Shown piece by piece: positions 41,353 through 50,806 of a stretch of DNA of 64,000 nt. The notes below the pieces were generated by a model. It was not told where the DNA came from, ran no database searches, and saw only the letters and a list, made by a program, of their open reading frames with translations. The number at the start of each line of letters is the position of its first letter. The stretch's first letter is position 1. The stretch comes from Phycisphaerae bacterium (GTDB lineage Bacteria; Planctomycetota; Phycisphaerae; Sedimentisphaerales; Anaerobacaceae), in contig JAAYBV010000051.1 of the NCBI GenBank assembly GCA_012744475.1, forward strand, positions 1-64,000. Reading direction: 5' to 3'. The translations under genes and the position numbers were made by a program.

Positions 41353-44223
41353 CTACTGAGCCGGGCGTCCGAAGCCAATGTCGTCGATATAGACGGTGCC
41401 GGCGCCGCCGGCCTTCGGAGCGGTCGCGCTGCCGACGCCGATGACCATCTTCTCGATCCGGCCCAAGTTCACGCCAGACAGATCGCTGTACGGAATCGCC
41501 CATTCCTGCCACGTCGCACGCAGCGTGATCGACGCATCGGCGTTGACCACCGTCGCGCTCTTGCCCGCGGCGTCCTCGAGCCGCACGTACATCGGCTCGG
41601 CCGTGTCGTTGCCCACCGGCTGAGTCACGCCGATGTCGGCCGTCTGCCAGGCGCCCGTCACACCGCCGGTCGTCGAGAGATTCGAGAACTCGGCCACCGT
41701 CGAAATCGACGCGTCGTGACTGGTCACCGCCAGGCCGATGTACACGCTGCTGGCCATCTGGACCGTCACCGCCGGACTGACGGCGATGTCGACCCAAGCG
41801 ACACCGTCGGCCGACTGCTGGGCGGTGAAGGTGTTGCCCGTGCGAGTCAGCTTCACCCAATAGGGGATCGGAACATCGGCCACGTCCGTGTTGGCGCTGT
41901 CCCCGCCTGCAACCGGACGACGCTGGAACGAAGCGCCATGGGAGGCTGTCGGCGTCAGAGCCACGAACGCGTGCTGCGAGCCGGGCTCCAGCGTCTCGCG
42001 GATCATCACGCCCGCCTTGGCCCACTCGTTGCTGCGGACCAGGCTGTCGACGCGAACCGTCACCGAGCCGTCGCCGCTGAGGCTCTTGTACGCGTAGCGG
42101 AACTGATCCGTCGTGTTCCAGATGTCCGTGCCGATGGCGCTCATGATGATGCTCCCGTCGGCATTCTCCTGAAAGGCCGGGGCATTGCCGCGCACGTACA
42201 GCACCAGCGTGTCGGCGCCGTTGCCGGTCCAGTTCTGCGCGGTCTCGAACTCGCGCCAGGCCTCCGAGTAGAACGGCGAACCGCTGTTGTCGTACGCCAG
42301 AGGCATCGACTGCACGCCGCCGCGAATGATCACCTTCTCCGCGAACGGCGCCTCGAGGTAGCCCACGGTCGAACCGGTTTCGTTGACCCAGCCGTCCAGC
42401 CAGGTGTCGAAGATCGTCGTGCCGGCCTCGAGGTCGTCGTTGTACGTCTCGAACCCGTCGATCAGCGCGTATTCCTGTGTCGAGAAGCTCCACAGATCGC
42501 CCGCCCAGGCGGTTGTGACATCGGCCTCGTTCACCTCCACGATCTGCCAGTAGTAGGTGCTGCCGAACTCCAGCGCCGCCGCGAAGGCGGGCGAGTCGAC
42601 CGTGGCCGCCAGGGCCAGGGCGTTCGGGTCCGTGCTCAGATACACTTCGTGCGAGGCCGCCTCGCGACCGCTGCGCCAGGCCAGCGTGGTTGCCGGGCTC
42701 ACGCCGATCGTGCCGTCGGCCGGCTGCGGCTCGCGGGCCTGGGCCGGAATGTACATGAACCTGACTTCGCTGAGGCCATACTGGCCCATCATCCCATAGC
42801 CGCTGTTGACGCTGATCCGGACGAACTTGACCGGCAGGCCGTCGAAGTCGACGGTCGTGTTGGCCGTGTACGTGCTCGCGGCCGTCGCCCGCGCGAACTC
42901 GAAATCGCCGAGAGCGGTCCAGTCGGCTCCATTCTCGGAGTACTCGACCGTCACGCTCTTGAGCCCGAAGCCCAGCAGCAGCTCGAACTGCACGTTGTAG
43001 TTCCACACGAGCATCTCGTGGAGTTTGTAGACGCGATCGAACTCATACTGGATATAGAGGGTCTCACCGGCCGGGATCGTGGTCAGCCACATGTCGGTGC
43101 TGTCGGTCGAGGCCTGGCCGGCGGCGTTGATGCCCGAGCCGTCCACGGTCCGCTGCGGCGTGGCCACCGCGTCCATTGGCCCGTTGCTCGTGGCGATGAT
43201 GTTGGCAATCGCGTAGGCGAATGGCTCGCTGGTGAAGCTCCAGACCTCGCCTTTGTAGATCGTGTTGTCGGACGCGGCATTGACTTCATCGATGCGCCAA
43301 TAGTACATCGTCTCGAAATCGAGCACGCCCGGCGGATCGTAACTGGTCCCGGCCTGCCCCTGGCTGACGAGCACGCCCATCGGGTTGCTCCGGCTGGCGG
43401 CGTTGACGTCGTCGAACGAGGTCCCGAAGTACACGTCGTGCGTCGCCGCGAACTCCCCCGCCGTCCAACTTAGCACCACGTCCCTCGGGACATCCACCGC
43501 CTGATCGGCCGGGCTGGGCTCTTGCGCCAGCGACTGGTCCGCCAGACCGGACATGATCTTGACGACTTCGGAGTCGCCAAGCGGCTTGTGGTAGACCTGC
43601 ACGTCATCGATCATGCCGTTCCAGTACTCGCCACCGTTCCATTGGCCGATGTGGGTGTTTCCGCTAGCGCCTTTGTAAGGCGTGGCCGCTGCCTGGGCTA
43701 CCATCTCGCCGTTGAGGTAAATGCGTCGGTTCTGGTTCTCAAAATCGTACCAGAGCGCGACATGATACCAGTTGCCCACTTCCAGCGCCCCGGCGGGCGA
43801 ATCCAGGTCATTGTTGTAGAATCCCATGCGAATGATACCGCCGGCGCGACATCGAATGTGCAGACTCAGGTCCGTCGTACCGCTCTGGGTCTGCGAGAAG
43901 AAGATGTGGTCGCTGGTGGTTTGCCCCGGATTGATCCACATGGCGATCGTGAAGCTCTGATCATTGAACGCGATGTAGGGGGCGTCCACAAACGCATTGG
44001 AGCCGTTCAATTCCAGCGCCGTCCCGAGTACGCCGGCCACCCACGTGGCTCCCCCTTGAACGGTGCCATCGTTGCCGTTGCCCGAACCGTCCAGGGCTGT
44101 GGTGCCCTGGCCGTCGTCAAGGGCCCACCAGGCGACGAGAGTCGGGTCGAGGCCGGCGAAAGCCGACCACGGCGAGCCCAGAATCAGAATCGAAACAAGC
44201 ACGAAAATCGATCGTCTCAACAT
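41353..44223 (-). CDS. Large secreted LamG + discoidin multidomain protein, paralogue 3 (956 aa)
   Basis: Start at the ATG at 44223, behind GGAGG; the frame is open to 44286 without support. A signal peptide (SIFVLVSILILGSPWSAFAG) is followed by a canonical LamG domain (~30-208; LVAWWALDDGQGTTALDGSG, QSFTIAMWINPGQTTSD). Next come DVYFGTSFDDVNAAS (~262), discoidin (~336-491), EVYLSTDPNALALAA and LIDGFETYNDDLE (~586). The DUF1349-like block (~700-880; SNEWAKAGVMIRETLEPGSQ) and VYIDDIGFGRP close the protein. It differs little from paralogue 1 over the last ~370 residues, also at DNA level, which suggests recent duplication or gene conversion. The likely role is extracellular glycan binding. Confidence 0.9.
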   Translation of the reverse strand: MLRRSIFVLVSILILGSPWSAFAGLDPTLVAWWALDDGQGTTALDGSGNGNDGTVQGGATWVAGVLGTALELNGSNAFVDAPYIAFNDQSFTIAMWINPGQTTSDHIFFSQTQSGTTDLSLHIRCRAGGIIRMGFYNNDLDSPAGALEVGNWYHVALWYDFENQNRRIYLNGEMVAQAAATPYKGASGNTHIGQWNGGEYWNGMIDDVQVYHKPLGDSEVVKIMSGLADQSLAQEPSPADQAVDVPRDVVLSWTAGEFAATHDVYFGTSFDDVNAASRSNPMGVLVSQGQAGTSYDPPGVLDFETMYYWRIDEVNAASDNTIYKGEVWSFTSEPFAYAIANIIATSNGPMDAVATPQRTVDGSGINAAGQASTDSTDMWLTTIPAGETLYIQYEFDRVYKLHEMLVWNYNVQFELLLGFGLKSVTVEYSENGADWTALGDFEFARATAASTYTANTTVDFDGLPVKFVRISVNSGYGMMGQYGLSEVRFMYIPAQAREPQPADGTIGVSPATTLAWRSGREAASHEVYLSTDPNALALAATVDSPAFAAALEFGSTYYWQIVEVNEADVTTAWAGDLWSFSTQEYALIDGFETYNDDLEAGTTIFDTWLDGWVNETGSTVGYLEAPFAEKVIIRGGVQSMPLAYDNSGSPFYSEAWREFETAQNWTGNGADTLVLYVRGNAPAFQENADGSIIMSAIGTDIWNTTDQFRYAYKSLSGDGSVTVRVDSLVRSNEWAKAGVMIRETLEPGSQHAFVALTPTASHGASFQRRPVAGGDSANTDVADVPIPYWVKLTRTGNTFTAQQSADGVAWVDIAVSPAVTVQMASSVYIGLAVTSHDASISTVAEFSNLSTTGGVTGAWQTADIGVTQPVGNDTAEPMYVRLEDAAGKSATVVNADASITLRATWQEWAIPYSDLSGVNLGRIEKMVIGVGSATAPKAGGAGTVYIDDIGFGRPAQ

Positions 44224-44677
44224 CGTAGATCCTCCTTCAGATAGAGTGAATCCTGTGAATCGCTCTCGGCCACACACCAAGAACACTCTCTCTCCTCAAC
44301 GTGCCAGGGAATCCCCCTTCCCCGCACGCGGGCGCCGGCATGACCGGCTCAAGCATCTTCCCTCGCAGAGAAGACGGTTTGGAGTATCCTCCCGCTCACC
44401 TCCTTCCCGGAAAAAGTCTGTCAGAGCGCGCAGCGACGGCGCGGGACAATCAGCCGTATCGTGGATGCGCTTCGGCGTGCAGAAACACTCCCGGCCATAT
44501 CCGCTCCTCAGCAGACTCAAAACCTTGCGTTTCTAAGGCCAAATGTGAATGCCAACCAGAGTACCCTTCGCCTCTATTTATATCAGATCGGCAGGCCGCA
44601 ATTCAACAACAATCCGGCCGCAATCGACGGGCGGATAGCCCAAACGGCTGCCGGAGCAGGGTCGGCCGGGCAGCCCC
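44224..44677. other. Intergenic region between paralogue 3 and uvrC
   Basis: About 450 bases. A small plus-strand frame at 44301-44723 has a composition unlike the neighbouring genes and no domain, so I do not call it. A possible minus-strand promoter is listed at 44577-44606. Nothing else was recognised. Confidence 0.5.
44577..44606 (-). promoter_or_regulatory. Candidate sigma-70 promoter for secreted protein 3
   Basis: Minus-strand TTGAAT (44601-44606) and TATAAA (44577-44582) are separated by 18 bases, about 350 bases upstream of the ATG at 44223. The long leader is a weakness. The match is by eye only. Confidence 0.35.
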
Positions 44678-46054
44678 CTACCCCTCGTCGAACATCTTCT
44701 TGTCTCGCAGAATGTGGTGGTAGTACTGGGCGAAGCGGTGGGCCTCGTCGCGAACGTACTGGAGCAACTTGCGGACGGGCGAATGCGCCGCCAGCTTCAA
44801 GGGCTGCGACTGGCCCTGGATGTAGATATCCTCTTCACGCTTGGCGATCGAGGCCATCTTCGTATGGGGCGGCTCCACATCTGCCCGTCCTTCGGCCCGG
44901 CACTGGGCGAGCATCGCGTGGAAGGCCCCTTCCGCGGCGTGGAGGTGCCCCAGCCCCCCGTCGATGAGAATCAGGTCGGGCCAGAGCTCTTCGCCCCGCA
45001 GGGCGTACTTGTACCGCCGCCGGACCACCTCCCCGATCATCGCGTAGTCGTCGATCCCGGCCACGGTCTTGATCTTGAACCGTCGGTAGCCGCTCTTGAA
45101 CGGCCGGCCGTCGATGAACTTCACCAGCGAGCCGACCGCCTCCTGTCCGCTGAGGTTGGCGATATCGATCCCCTCGATGATGCGGACCTGGTTCGGGCTT
45201 TGGAGGATATCCCGCAATTTGACCAGAGCCTCGGTCGGATCGACGGCAAACACCTCGGGCTGCACGTGCTCGTCGGGCGTGCCCCGGTCGTCCAGGGCCT
45301 CGATCAGACGGATGCGGTCGCGGAACAGCGCCGCTTTTTCGTATTCGAGGTTGTTCGAGGCCTCCTCCATCCGCTCGCGTAGCCACCGCAGCACCGTGGA
45401 GCGCTTTGACCGCAGGAAGCGGATGAAATCCTGAACCACCTTTCGGTAGTCGGCCTTGTCGATCCGGGCGCCGCACGGCGCGGTGCACTGCTTGATGCTG
45501 TAGAGCAGACATGGACGAAAGAACCGCCGCTTCGGATCGTCCTGGCGGATTTCCAGGCTGCACGTGCGAAATCGGAAGATCTTCTGCAACTCCACGAGCA
45601 CGGCGCGCAGGTCCTTGACGTTGGCGAACGGGCCGAACAGCCGCGTTCCCCTTGCCTGGGGCTTCCGAGTGATGTAAACGCCGGGGAAGTCCTCTCGCGT
45701 GGTGATCTCCAGATAAGGAAACGTCTTGTCGTCGGTCAGATCGGTGTTGTACGGCGGGCGGACATCTTTGATCAGCCGAGCCTCTTTGAGCATGGCGTCG
45801 ACTTCGTTCTCGGTTTCGAGGAAGTCCACCGTGCAGACCTTGGCGGCCATCTCGACGATCTTCGGTCCGCGGGAAGCCGCCAGGTCGCTGCCCGGCTGAA
45901 AGTAACTGGCGACGCGCGACCGCAGGCTCTTGGCCTTGCCGATATAAAGGACGACGTCGTCGGCGCCTTTCAGGAAATACACCCCGGGCGCGGTGGGCAG
46001 TTCCCTGATCCGCGTGCGAATCCGTTCGAGCCTTTCCTTCTCAGCACTGCCCAT
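44678..46054 (-). CDS. uvrC: UvrABC excinuclease subunit C, short form
   Basis: 458 residues from the ATG at 46054 (a GTG at 46096 would add 14). The N-terminal GIY-YIG nuclease is clear (APGVYFLKGADDVVLYIGKA). The UvrB-contact helix pair (RERMEEASNNLEYEKAALFR) follows, then the RNase-H-like second nuclease domain (RIIEGIDIANLSGQEAVGSL, DLILIDGGLGHLHAAEG). The protein stops at YYHHILRDKKMFDEG, where longer UvrCs continue into tandem helix-hairpin-helix DNA-binding motifs; these are missing. It makes the dual incisions in nucleotide excision repair with UvrB. Confidence 0.93.
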   Translation of the reverse strand: MGSAEKERLERIRTRIRELPTAPGVYFLKGADDVVLYIGKAKSLRSRVASYFQPGSDLAASRGPKIVEMAAKVCTVDFLETENEVDAMLKEARLIKDVRPPYNTDLTDDKTFPYLEITTREDFPGVYITRKPQARGTRLFGPFANVKDLRAVLVELQKIFRFRTCSLEIRQDDPKRRFFRPCLLYSIKQCTAPCGARIDKADYRKVVQDFIRFLRSKRSTVLRWLRERMEEASNNLEYEKAALFRDRIRLIEALDDRGTPDEHVQPEVFAVDPTEALVKLRDILQSPNQVRIIEGIDIANLSGQEAVGSLVKFIDGRPFKSGYRRFKIKTVAGIDDYAMIGEVVRRRYKYALRGEELWPDLILIDGGLGHLHAAEGAFHAMLAQCRAEGRADVEPPHTKMASIAKREEDIYIQGQSQPLKLAAHSPVRKLLQYVRDEAHRFAQYYHHILRDKKMFDEG

Positions 46055-46691
46055 CGTCTGTTGCTCTTCCTTGCACAATTGGTCCTCCACCTGCACGCGA
46101 CGGCATCATTGTAACGCTACGGGCAGCAAGACAAAAGGGGCTGCCGAGCATGGACCGATGCAAACGATCAGCGAAACACATCTGGAAGACACGTCTTTAT
46201 CGGTCTATCGCAGAGCGTCGCCCTTGCCGTGCTGTGCGATGACGCGCAGCCGGTCACAGAGTCGCAGCAGGCATGTAACATGCGATCCGTTAGTTCTCAA
46301 GCTCACACGCAAAGCTGCATTTGCAGCCGTCCGGAAGGGTCTCGATGACGTGCTCGTGGATGATTGAAACGCACGGAAACAGCATTCTGACGGAGGATTT
46401 GTGCGTGCAGGAAGCCTGCCTTCATCGCGCAGAGCCACGCTTCTTGCAGGCAATGTCACTGTCCGAAAATTTTCCGGTCGAACCTCGTGCCGTAGATCAC
46501 GCAATCGCAAGGGTTAAGAGCAAACTCCGTCGCGCCGAGGCAAAAATTTCCGCGCTTTGCCCTTTACACTTAACACGATCCTCATTAAGTTGCCGATATC
46601 TGATTCATGGCTGTTCCAACAATACCTTGTTTAGATCCCGTCCACGCACGCTATATGTTGTGGTCGTTGTTTTTTCGCATGGAGGCGCTGA
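46055..46691. other. Intergenic region / leader upstream of nrdJ
   Basis: About 640 bases without a credible gene. Small frames on both strands have no protein-like features. The stretch contains several short inverted repeats (for example GCTGCATTTGCAGC at about 46313-46326, and GCAGGAAGCCTGC at about 46407-46419). Because nrdJ uses adenosylcobalamin, I looked for a cobalamin riboswitch but could not match its conserved core. It is AT-richer towards 46590-46680, where the nrdJ promoter probably lies. Confidence 0.45.
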
Positions 46692-49600
46692 ATGTCCTAC
46701 AGATTTGACCCGGAAAACCCTTTCAAAGACGAACGCAGGCGAGCCAGGAAAGGTTCTGCGCCTCAGGATGCGAAAGGCTTGAAGATAGAGACGCATTTCT
46801 CGACGCCCGAAGTACACCCGTTCGAAGAGATCACCTGGGAGACCCGCTCGGCCAAGATTTCCAGCGATAGCGGCCAAGCGATCTTCGAGCAGGACGACAT
46901 TGAGGTGCCCGCCTCATGGAGCCAGTTGGCGACGAAGGTGGTATCGAGTAAATACTTCTACGGCGATGCGGAAGCGGGCCAGCGGGAGAACTCCGTCAAG
47001 CAACTGGTTCACCGCGTCTGCCGTACTATTGCCGATCGCGGCCTGAAGGACGGCTATTTCACCACCGAACAGCAGGCGGACACCTACTACCACGAGTTGA
47101 CCTGGCTGTGCGTCAACCAGTACGGGGCCTTCAACTCGCCCGTCTGGTTCAACGTCGGCCTGTATGACGTCTATGGCATCGCCGGCAGCAAGCACAATTA
47201 CCACTGGGACCCCGGCAAGCAGGCCGCGGTGCCCTGCGAGAACAGCTACGAATACCCACAGGCCTCCGCCTGTTTCATCCAGTCCGTCAAGGATTCGATG
47301 GAAGACATCATGCGTCTGGCCACCAGCGAGGCGATGCTGTTCAAGCACGGATCGGGAACCGGAACCGACTTATCAACACTGAGAAGCAGCAAAGAGAAGC
47401 TCTCCGGCGGGGGCAAGCCGTCGGGCCCGCTGAGCTTTATGCGGGTCTATGACCAGATCGCGGCGGTGATCAAGTCCGGCGGCAAGACCCGCCGGGCCGC
47501 CAAGATGCAGTCGCTCAAGGTCGACCATCCCGACATCAAGGAGTTCATCACCTGCAAGACGATCGAAGAACAGAAGGCCTGGACGCTCATCGAGGCCGGC
47601 TACAGCGGCGAGTACAACAGTGAAGCCTATGACAGCGTCATGTTCCAGAACTCCAACCTGTCCGTCCGTGTGACCGACGAGTTTCTGCAGGCCGCAGAGA
47701 AGGATGACGTCTGGATCACCCACGCGGTCACTTCCGGCGAAAAGCTGGGCGAGCATTCCGCCCGCGAGCTGATGCAACTGATCGCCGAAGGCACCCGCAT
47801 CTGCGGCGACCCCGGCGTCCAGTACCACAGCACGATCAACCGCTGGCACACCTGTCCGAACTCCGGGGCCATCAACGCCTCCAACCCGTGCAGCGAGTAC
47901 ATGTTCGTCGACGACTCGGCCTGCAACCTCGCTTCGCTGAACCTGATGAAATTCCGCAAGGAAGACGGCACCTTTGACGTCGACGGGTTCAAAAAGGCGG
48001 TCCGCCTGTTCATCATCGCCCAGGAGATCCTGGTCGACAACGGCAGCTACCCGGACAAGGCGATTGCGATCAACAGCCATCGGTTCCGCCCGCTGGGCCT
48101 GGGGTTCGCGAATCTCGGCTCGCTGGTGATGAGCCTGGCGATGCCCTACGATTCGGACCAGGCCCGTTCGCTGGCCTCGGCGATCAGCGCGATCATGACG
48201 GGAACCGCCTACGCCGTCAGCGCCGAAATCGCCGAACTGAAGGGGGCGTTCGTCGAGTTCGAGAAGAACAAGGACCCCATGCTGAAGGTCATCAACATGC
48301 ACCGCCAGCATGCCTACGACATCCCTGAGACGCATTGCCCCGACTACCTGCGAAACGCCGCCAAAGACGCCTGGGACCAGGCGCTCGACGCCGGCAGCAA
48401 GGTGGGTTTCCGCAACGCCCAGACGACGGTCCTGGCGCCGACCGGGACGATCGGCTTCCTGATGGACTGCGACACGACGGGGATCGAGCCGGACATCGCC
48501 CTGGTCAAGTACAAGCTCCTGGCCGGCGGCGGCATGCTCAAGCTGGTCAACCGGACCGTTCCCATGGCCCTCGAACGGCTGGGCTACAACCCGGATGACA
48601 TCAAGACCATTTGCGACTATATCGACGAGCACGAGACCATCGAAAACGCGCCGAAGCTCATCGAGGACCATCTGCCCGTCTTCGACTGCGCGTTCAAGCC
48701 GAGAAACGGCAAGCGCTTCATCAAGTACCAGGCCCACCTGAAGATGATGGCCGCGGTGCAGCCGTTCATCTCCGGCGCGATCAGCAAGACCATCAACATG
48801 CCCAAGGAGAGCACGACCGAAGAGATCATGGCCGCGTACGTGGAGGGCTGGAAGCTGGGCCTCAAGGCGGTGGCGATCTATCGCGACGGCTCGAAGCGTC
48901 TCCAGCCGGTATCGACCGACAAACACAAGGAGGAGAAGGCCAAAGCCGTGGTCGAAGCCGCTCCGGCCCGCCCGTTCCGCAGGCGGCTGCCGGATACGCG
49001 CCAGAGCATCACGCACAAGTTCTCCGTTGCCGGACACGAAGGCTACCTGACGGTGGGGCTATACGAGGACGGTCAGCCTGGTGAAATGTTCATCACTATG
49101 GCCAAGGAGGGCAGCACCGTCGGTGGCCTTATGGACGTGATCGGCACCTGCACGTCGATGGCGTTGCAGTACGGCGTGCCTCTGATCACCCTGGTGGACA
49201 AGTTCCGCCACGCCCGGTTCGAGCCGTCGGGGATGACCTCGAACCGCGACATCCCGTTTGCCAAGAGCCTGATCGACTACATCTTCTGCTGGCTGGGCTG
49301 CCAGTTCATCCCGGGCTACGCGGACAAGAACCTGCCCAACCGCTCGGGCGCCGTCGGCGCCGAGAGCAAGACGACCACCACCGCCCGCGAGCTGGTGGAA
49401 AAGACCAAGGACCTGGCGCACAAGATCGCCGAGGCCAAGGCCGCCGGAAACGGCGCCAAGAAGAAGACCGGGCGGGACAACGGCTCCAAATCCGTGCCTG
49501 CGGGACGAGACGCCAAGGCCGGGCCTGCGATTCACACCGACCGCCTGACCGAGCCGGCCGCCGGGAGGATCAGCGCCCTCGTCGGCTCGACGCTGCCCCA

Positions 49601-49769
49601 GACCGAAGGCCCCCTGGAATCCGAAGCCGTTGTCATGCAACAGTTTAGCGCCCAGTTCGCCCACTTCGGCGACGACGCCCCCGCCTGCGACATCTGCGGC
49701 GCGATCACCGTACGCAACGGGACCTGCTACAAGTGCTTCAACTGCGGCAACTCCATGGGATGCTCGTAA
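46692..49769 (+). CDS. nrdJ: Adenosylcobalamin-dependent (class II) ribonucleotide reductase
   Basis: 1025 residues. There is no N-terminal ATP-cone. Catalytic-barrel landmarks are the first cysteine region ASACFIQSVKDSMEDIM, the GSGTGTDLSTLRSSKE loop, ASNPCSEYMFVDDSACNLAS (radical cysteine and glutamate), VLAPTGTIGFLMDCDTTGIE and FISGAISKTINMPKES. The final residues CDICGAITVRNGTCYKCFNC form a zinc-ribbon-like tail with further cysteines that probably re-reduce the active site. It makes deoxyribonucleotides with coenzyme B12 and without oxygen. A strong terminator follows at 49809. Confidence 0.96.
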   Translation: MSYRFDPENPFKDERRRARKGSAPQDAKGLKIETHFSTPEVHPFEEITWETRSAKISSDSGQAIFEQDDIEVPASWSQLATKVVSSKYFYGDAEAGQRENSVKQLVHRVCRTIADRGLKDGYFTTEQQADTYYHELTWLCVNQYGAFNSPVWFNVGLYDVYGIAGSKHNYHWDPGKQAAVPCENSYEYPQASACFIQSVKDSMEDIMRLATSEAMLFKHGSGTGTDLSTLRSSKEKLSGGGKPSGPLSFMRVYDQIAAVIKSGGKTRRAAKMQSLKVDHPDIKEFITCKTIEEQKAWTLIEAGYSGEYNSEAYDSVMFQNSNLSVRVTDEFLQAAEKDDVWITHAVTSGEKLGEHSARELMQLIAEGTRICGDPGVQYHSTINRWHTCPNSGAINASNPCSEYMFVDDSACNLASLNLMKFRKEDGTFDVDGFKKAVRLFIIAQEILVDNGSYPDKAIAINSHRFRPLGLGFANLGSLVMSLAMPYDSDQARSLASAISAIMTGTAYAVSAEIAELKGAFVEFEKNKDPMLKVINMHRQHAYDIPETHCPDYLRNAAKDAWDQALDAGSKVGFRNAQTTVLAPTGTIGFLMDCDTTGIEPDIALVKYKLLAGGGMLKLVNRTVPMALERLGYNPDDIKTICDYIDEHETIENAPKLIEDHLPVFDCAFKPRNGKRFIKYQAHLKMMAAVQPFISGAISKTINMPKESTTEEIMAAYVEGWKLGLKAVAIYRDGSKRLQPVSTDKHKEEKAKAVVEAAPARPFRRRLPDTRQSITHKFSVAGHEGYLTVGLYEDGQPGEMFITMAKEGSTVGGLMDVIGTCTSMALQYGVPLITLVDKFRHARFEPSGMTSNRDIPFAKSLIDYIFCWLGCQFIPGYADKNLPNRSGAVGAESKTTTTARELVEKTKDLAHKIAEAKAAGNGAKKKTGRDNGSKSVPAGRDAKAGPAIHTDRLTEPAAGRISALVGSTLPQTEGPLESEAVVMQQFSAQFAHFGDDAPACDICGAITVRNGTCYKCFNCGNSMGCS

Positions 49770-49802
49770 GCTGATAATTGGCAGTTGATTATTGGTGATT
49801 GA
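49770..49802. repeat. AT-rich low-complexity spacer (TTGATTATTGG-like)
   Basis: GCTGATAATTGGCAGTTGATTATTGG and a following TGATTGA form a degenerate tandem of TTGATTATTGG-type units directly after the nrdJ stop. A very similar string lies between rsfS and argS (59227-59256). It stands out against the GC-rich surroundings. Confidence 0.55.
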
Positions 49803-49808
49803 CCGGTC

Positions 49809-49844
49809 GGGCGGACGACTCATCCTCGTCCGCCCGCTTTTTTT
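49809..49844 (+). terminator. Rho-independent terminator after nrdJ
   Basis: A ten-base stem GGGCGGACGA/TCGTCCGCCC with a 7-base loop, followed by GC and seven T residues. It is located 40 bases after the nrdJ stop. Confidence 0.9.
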
Positions 49845-49908
49845 CTGCACCCGTCCGGAGCAGGCGAACGGCTTGCCAAGCCCTCCCGACTGCGGTAAGA
49901 TAAAGGGT

Positions 49909-50139
49909 ATGATCGACGCGGAAGACATTGTTGGGGGCGAATGGGCCCAGTGGTATCGGCTCACCCCTCTACAGCGATGGCATCTCAGCGGCCAGCTATG
50001 GGAGCACTTCTTGCAAATCGGAGGTTCGCTTGACCCCGAGCCGGATACGGAAAGTCCTTTCTACGATGGCCGACCACCGGGTCCGTGCCCTGCTGATGGG
50101 CGGCCAGGCATGCGTGTTCTACGGCGCAGCGGAGTTTAG
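49909..50139 (+). CDS. Small partner of nucleotidyltransferase, pair 2 (76 aa)
   Basis: A 76-residue protein with the conserved layout of small proteins that precede nucleotidyltransferases: WYRLTPLQRWHLSGQLWEHF, GGSLDPEPDTESPFYD, PGMRVLRRSGV. The C-terminal third is read in a different frame from the start of the following gene, which it overlaps by about 110 bases. It is possibly an antidote or regulatory subunit; the function is not established. Confidence 0.72.
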   Translation: MIDAEDIVGGEWAQWYRLTPLQRWHLSGQLWEHFLQIGGSLDPEPDTESPFYDGRPPGPCPADGRPGMRVLRRSGV

Positions 50140-50806
50140 CCGCGACACTGACCTGCTGATTCTGGCCGACCCCGCCAACCTGGCGCGACTGAAGGCGGCT
50201 CTTCAGGACCTGCAGGCAGAGCGCATCGCAGTTCCCCCTCTATCTCTCGACTGTCTCCAGCGGGGCCACGCCGTTCATTTCCGTTGTCATCATCCCGAGG
50301 CGGACGGTATGCGGGTGGACATCATGTCCTCTTTGCGCGGCGTGGACGGGTTTGACGCCCTCTGGGGCCGACGGACAACGTTGACTGATGCGGACGGAAC
50401 CGTGTATGAACTGCTCGCCTTGCCGGACCTGGTTCGAGCCAAGAAGACCCAGCGAAGCAAGGATTGGCCCATGCTCCAGCGCCTCCTGGAGGCTCACTAC
50501 CTACAACACCATGTAGACGCCACACCTGAGCAGCAGCGTTTCTGGCTGCTCGAATTGCGCACCCCTGAACTGCTGACCGAGGCGGCTCAGCAATGGCCGG
50601 AACTGGCTGGACAGCTTGCCGGGCAGAGGCCCCTGCTGCGCCTGGCCCAATCAGGCCGGGCGGAGGCGTTGCGAGAGGCCTTGTCGGCGGAGGAATGGGG
50701 CGAGCGGGAACAGGATCGCGCCTACTGGCGGCCACTGAAAGCTGAACTGGAGCACCTGCGTCACGCCATGCGCAGCGACAGCAAGACAACCGGGGAGTCC
50801 CAGTAG
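50030..50806 (+). CDS. Nucleotidyltransferase-fold protein, pair 2 (258 aa)
   Basis: I choose the TTG at 50030, six bases after GGAGG (TPSRIRKVLSTMADHRVRAL). The ATG at 50066 is the next choice, and the frame is open to 49928. The nucleotidyltransferase motif is LLMGGQACVFYGAAEFSRDT followed by DLLILAD, with a later acid in MRVDIMSSLRGV. After residue ~150 a helical C-terminal extension (LEAHYLQHHVDATPEQQRFW, REALSAEEWGEREQ) makes it longer than pairs 1 and 3. Its TAG stop lies inside a tRNA-D-arm-like sequence. Confidence 0.8.
   Translation: MTPSRIRKVLSTMADHRVRALLMGGQACVFYGAAEFSRDTDLLILADPANLARLKAALQDLQAERIAVPPLSLDCLQRGHAVHFRCHHPEADGMRVDIMSSLRGVDGFDALWGRRTTLTDADGTVYELLALPDLVRAKKTQRSKDWPMLQRLLEAHYLQHHVDATPEQQRFWLLELRTPELLTEAAQQWPELAGQLAGQRPLLRLAQSGRAEALREALSAEEWGEREQDRAYWRPLKAELEHLRHAMRSDSKTTGESQ

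Noticed and set aside
41209-43473. 754-codon open frame on the plus strand
   Set aside because: Antisense shadow of the LamG/discoidin gene; similar shadows lie opposite the other two paralogues, consistent with base composition rather than coding.
44301-44723. 140-codon plus-strand frame between the secreted protein and uvrC
   Set aside because: It runs antisense into uvrC at its end, with no domain and unlikely composition.
46205-46510. 101-codon minus-strand frame upstream of nrdJ
   Set aside because: No ribosome-binding site, no domain, amino-acid composition dominated by Arg/Ser/Leu as in non-coding GC-rich DNA.
46055-46691. Cobalamin riboswitch in front of nrdJ
   Set aside because: Expected from the biology of B12-dependent reductases, and GCAGGAAGCCTGCC faintly recalls the B12 box, but the GGGAA...GGUG and GCAACUG-type core elements are not found. 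A covariance search with the cobalamin model would settle it.
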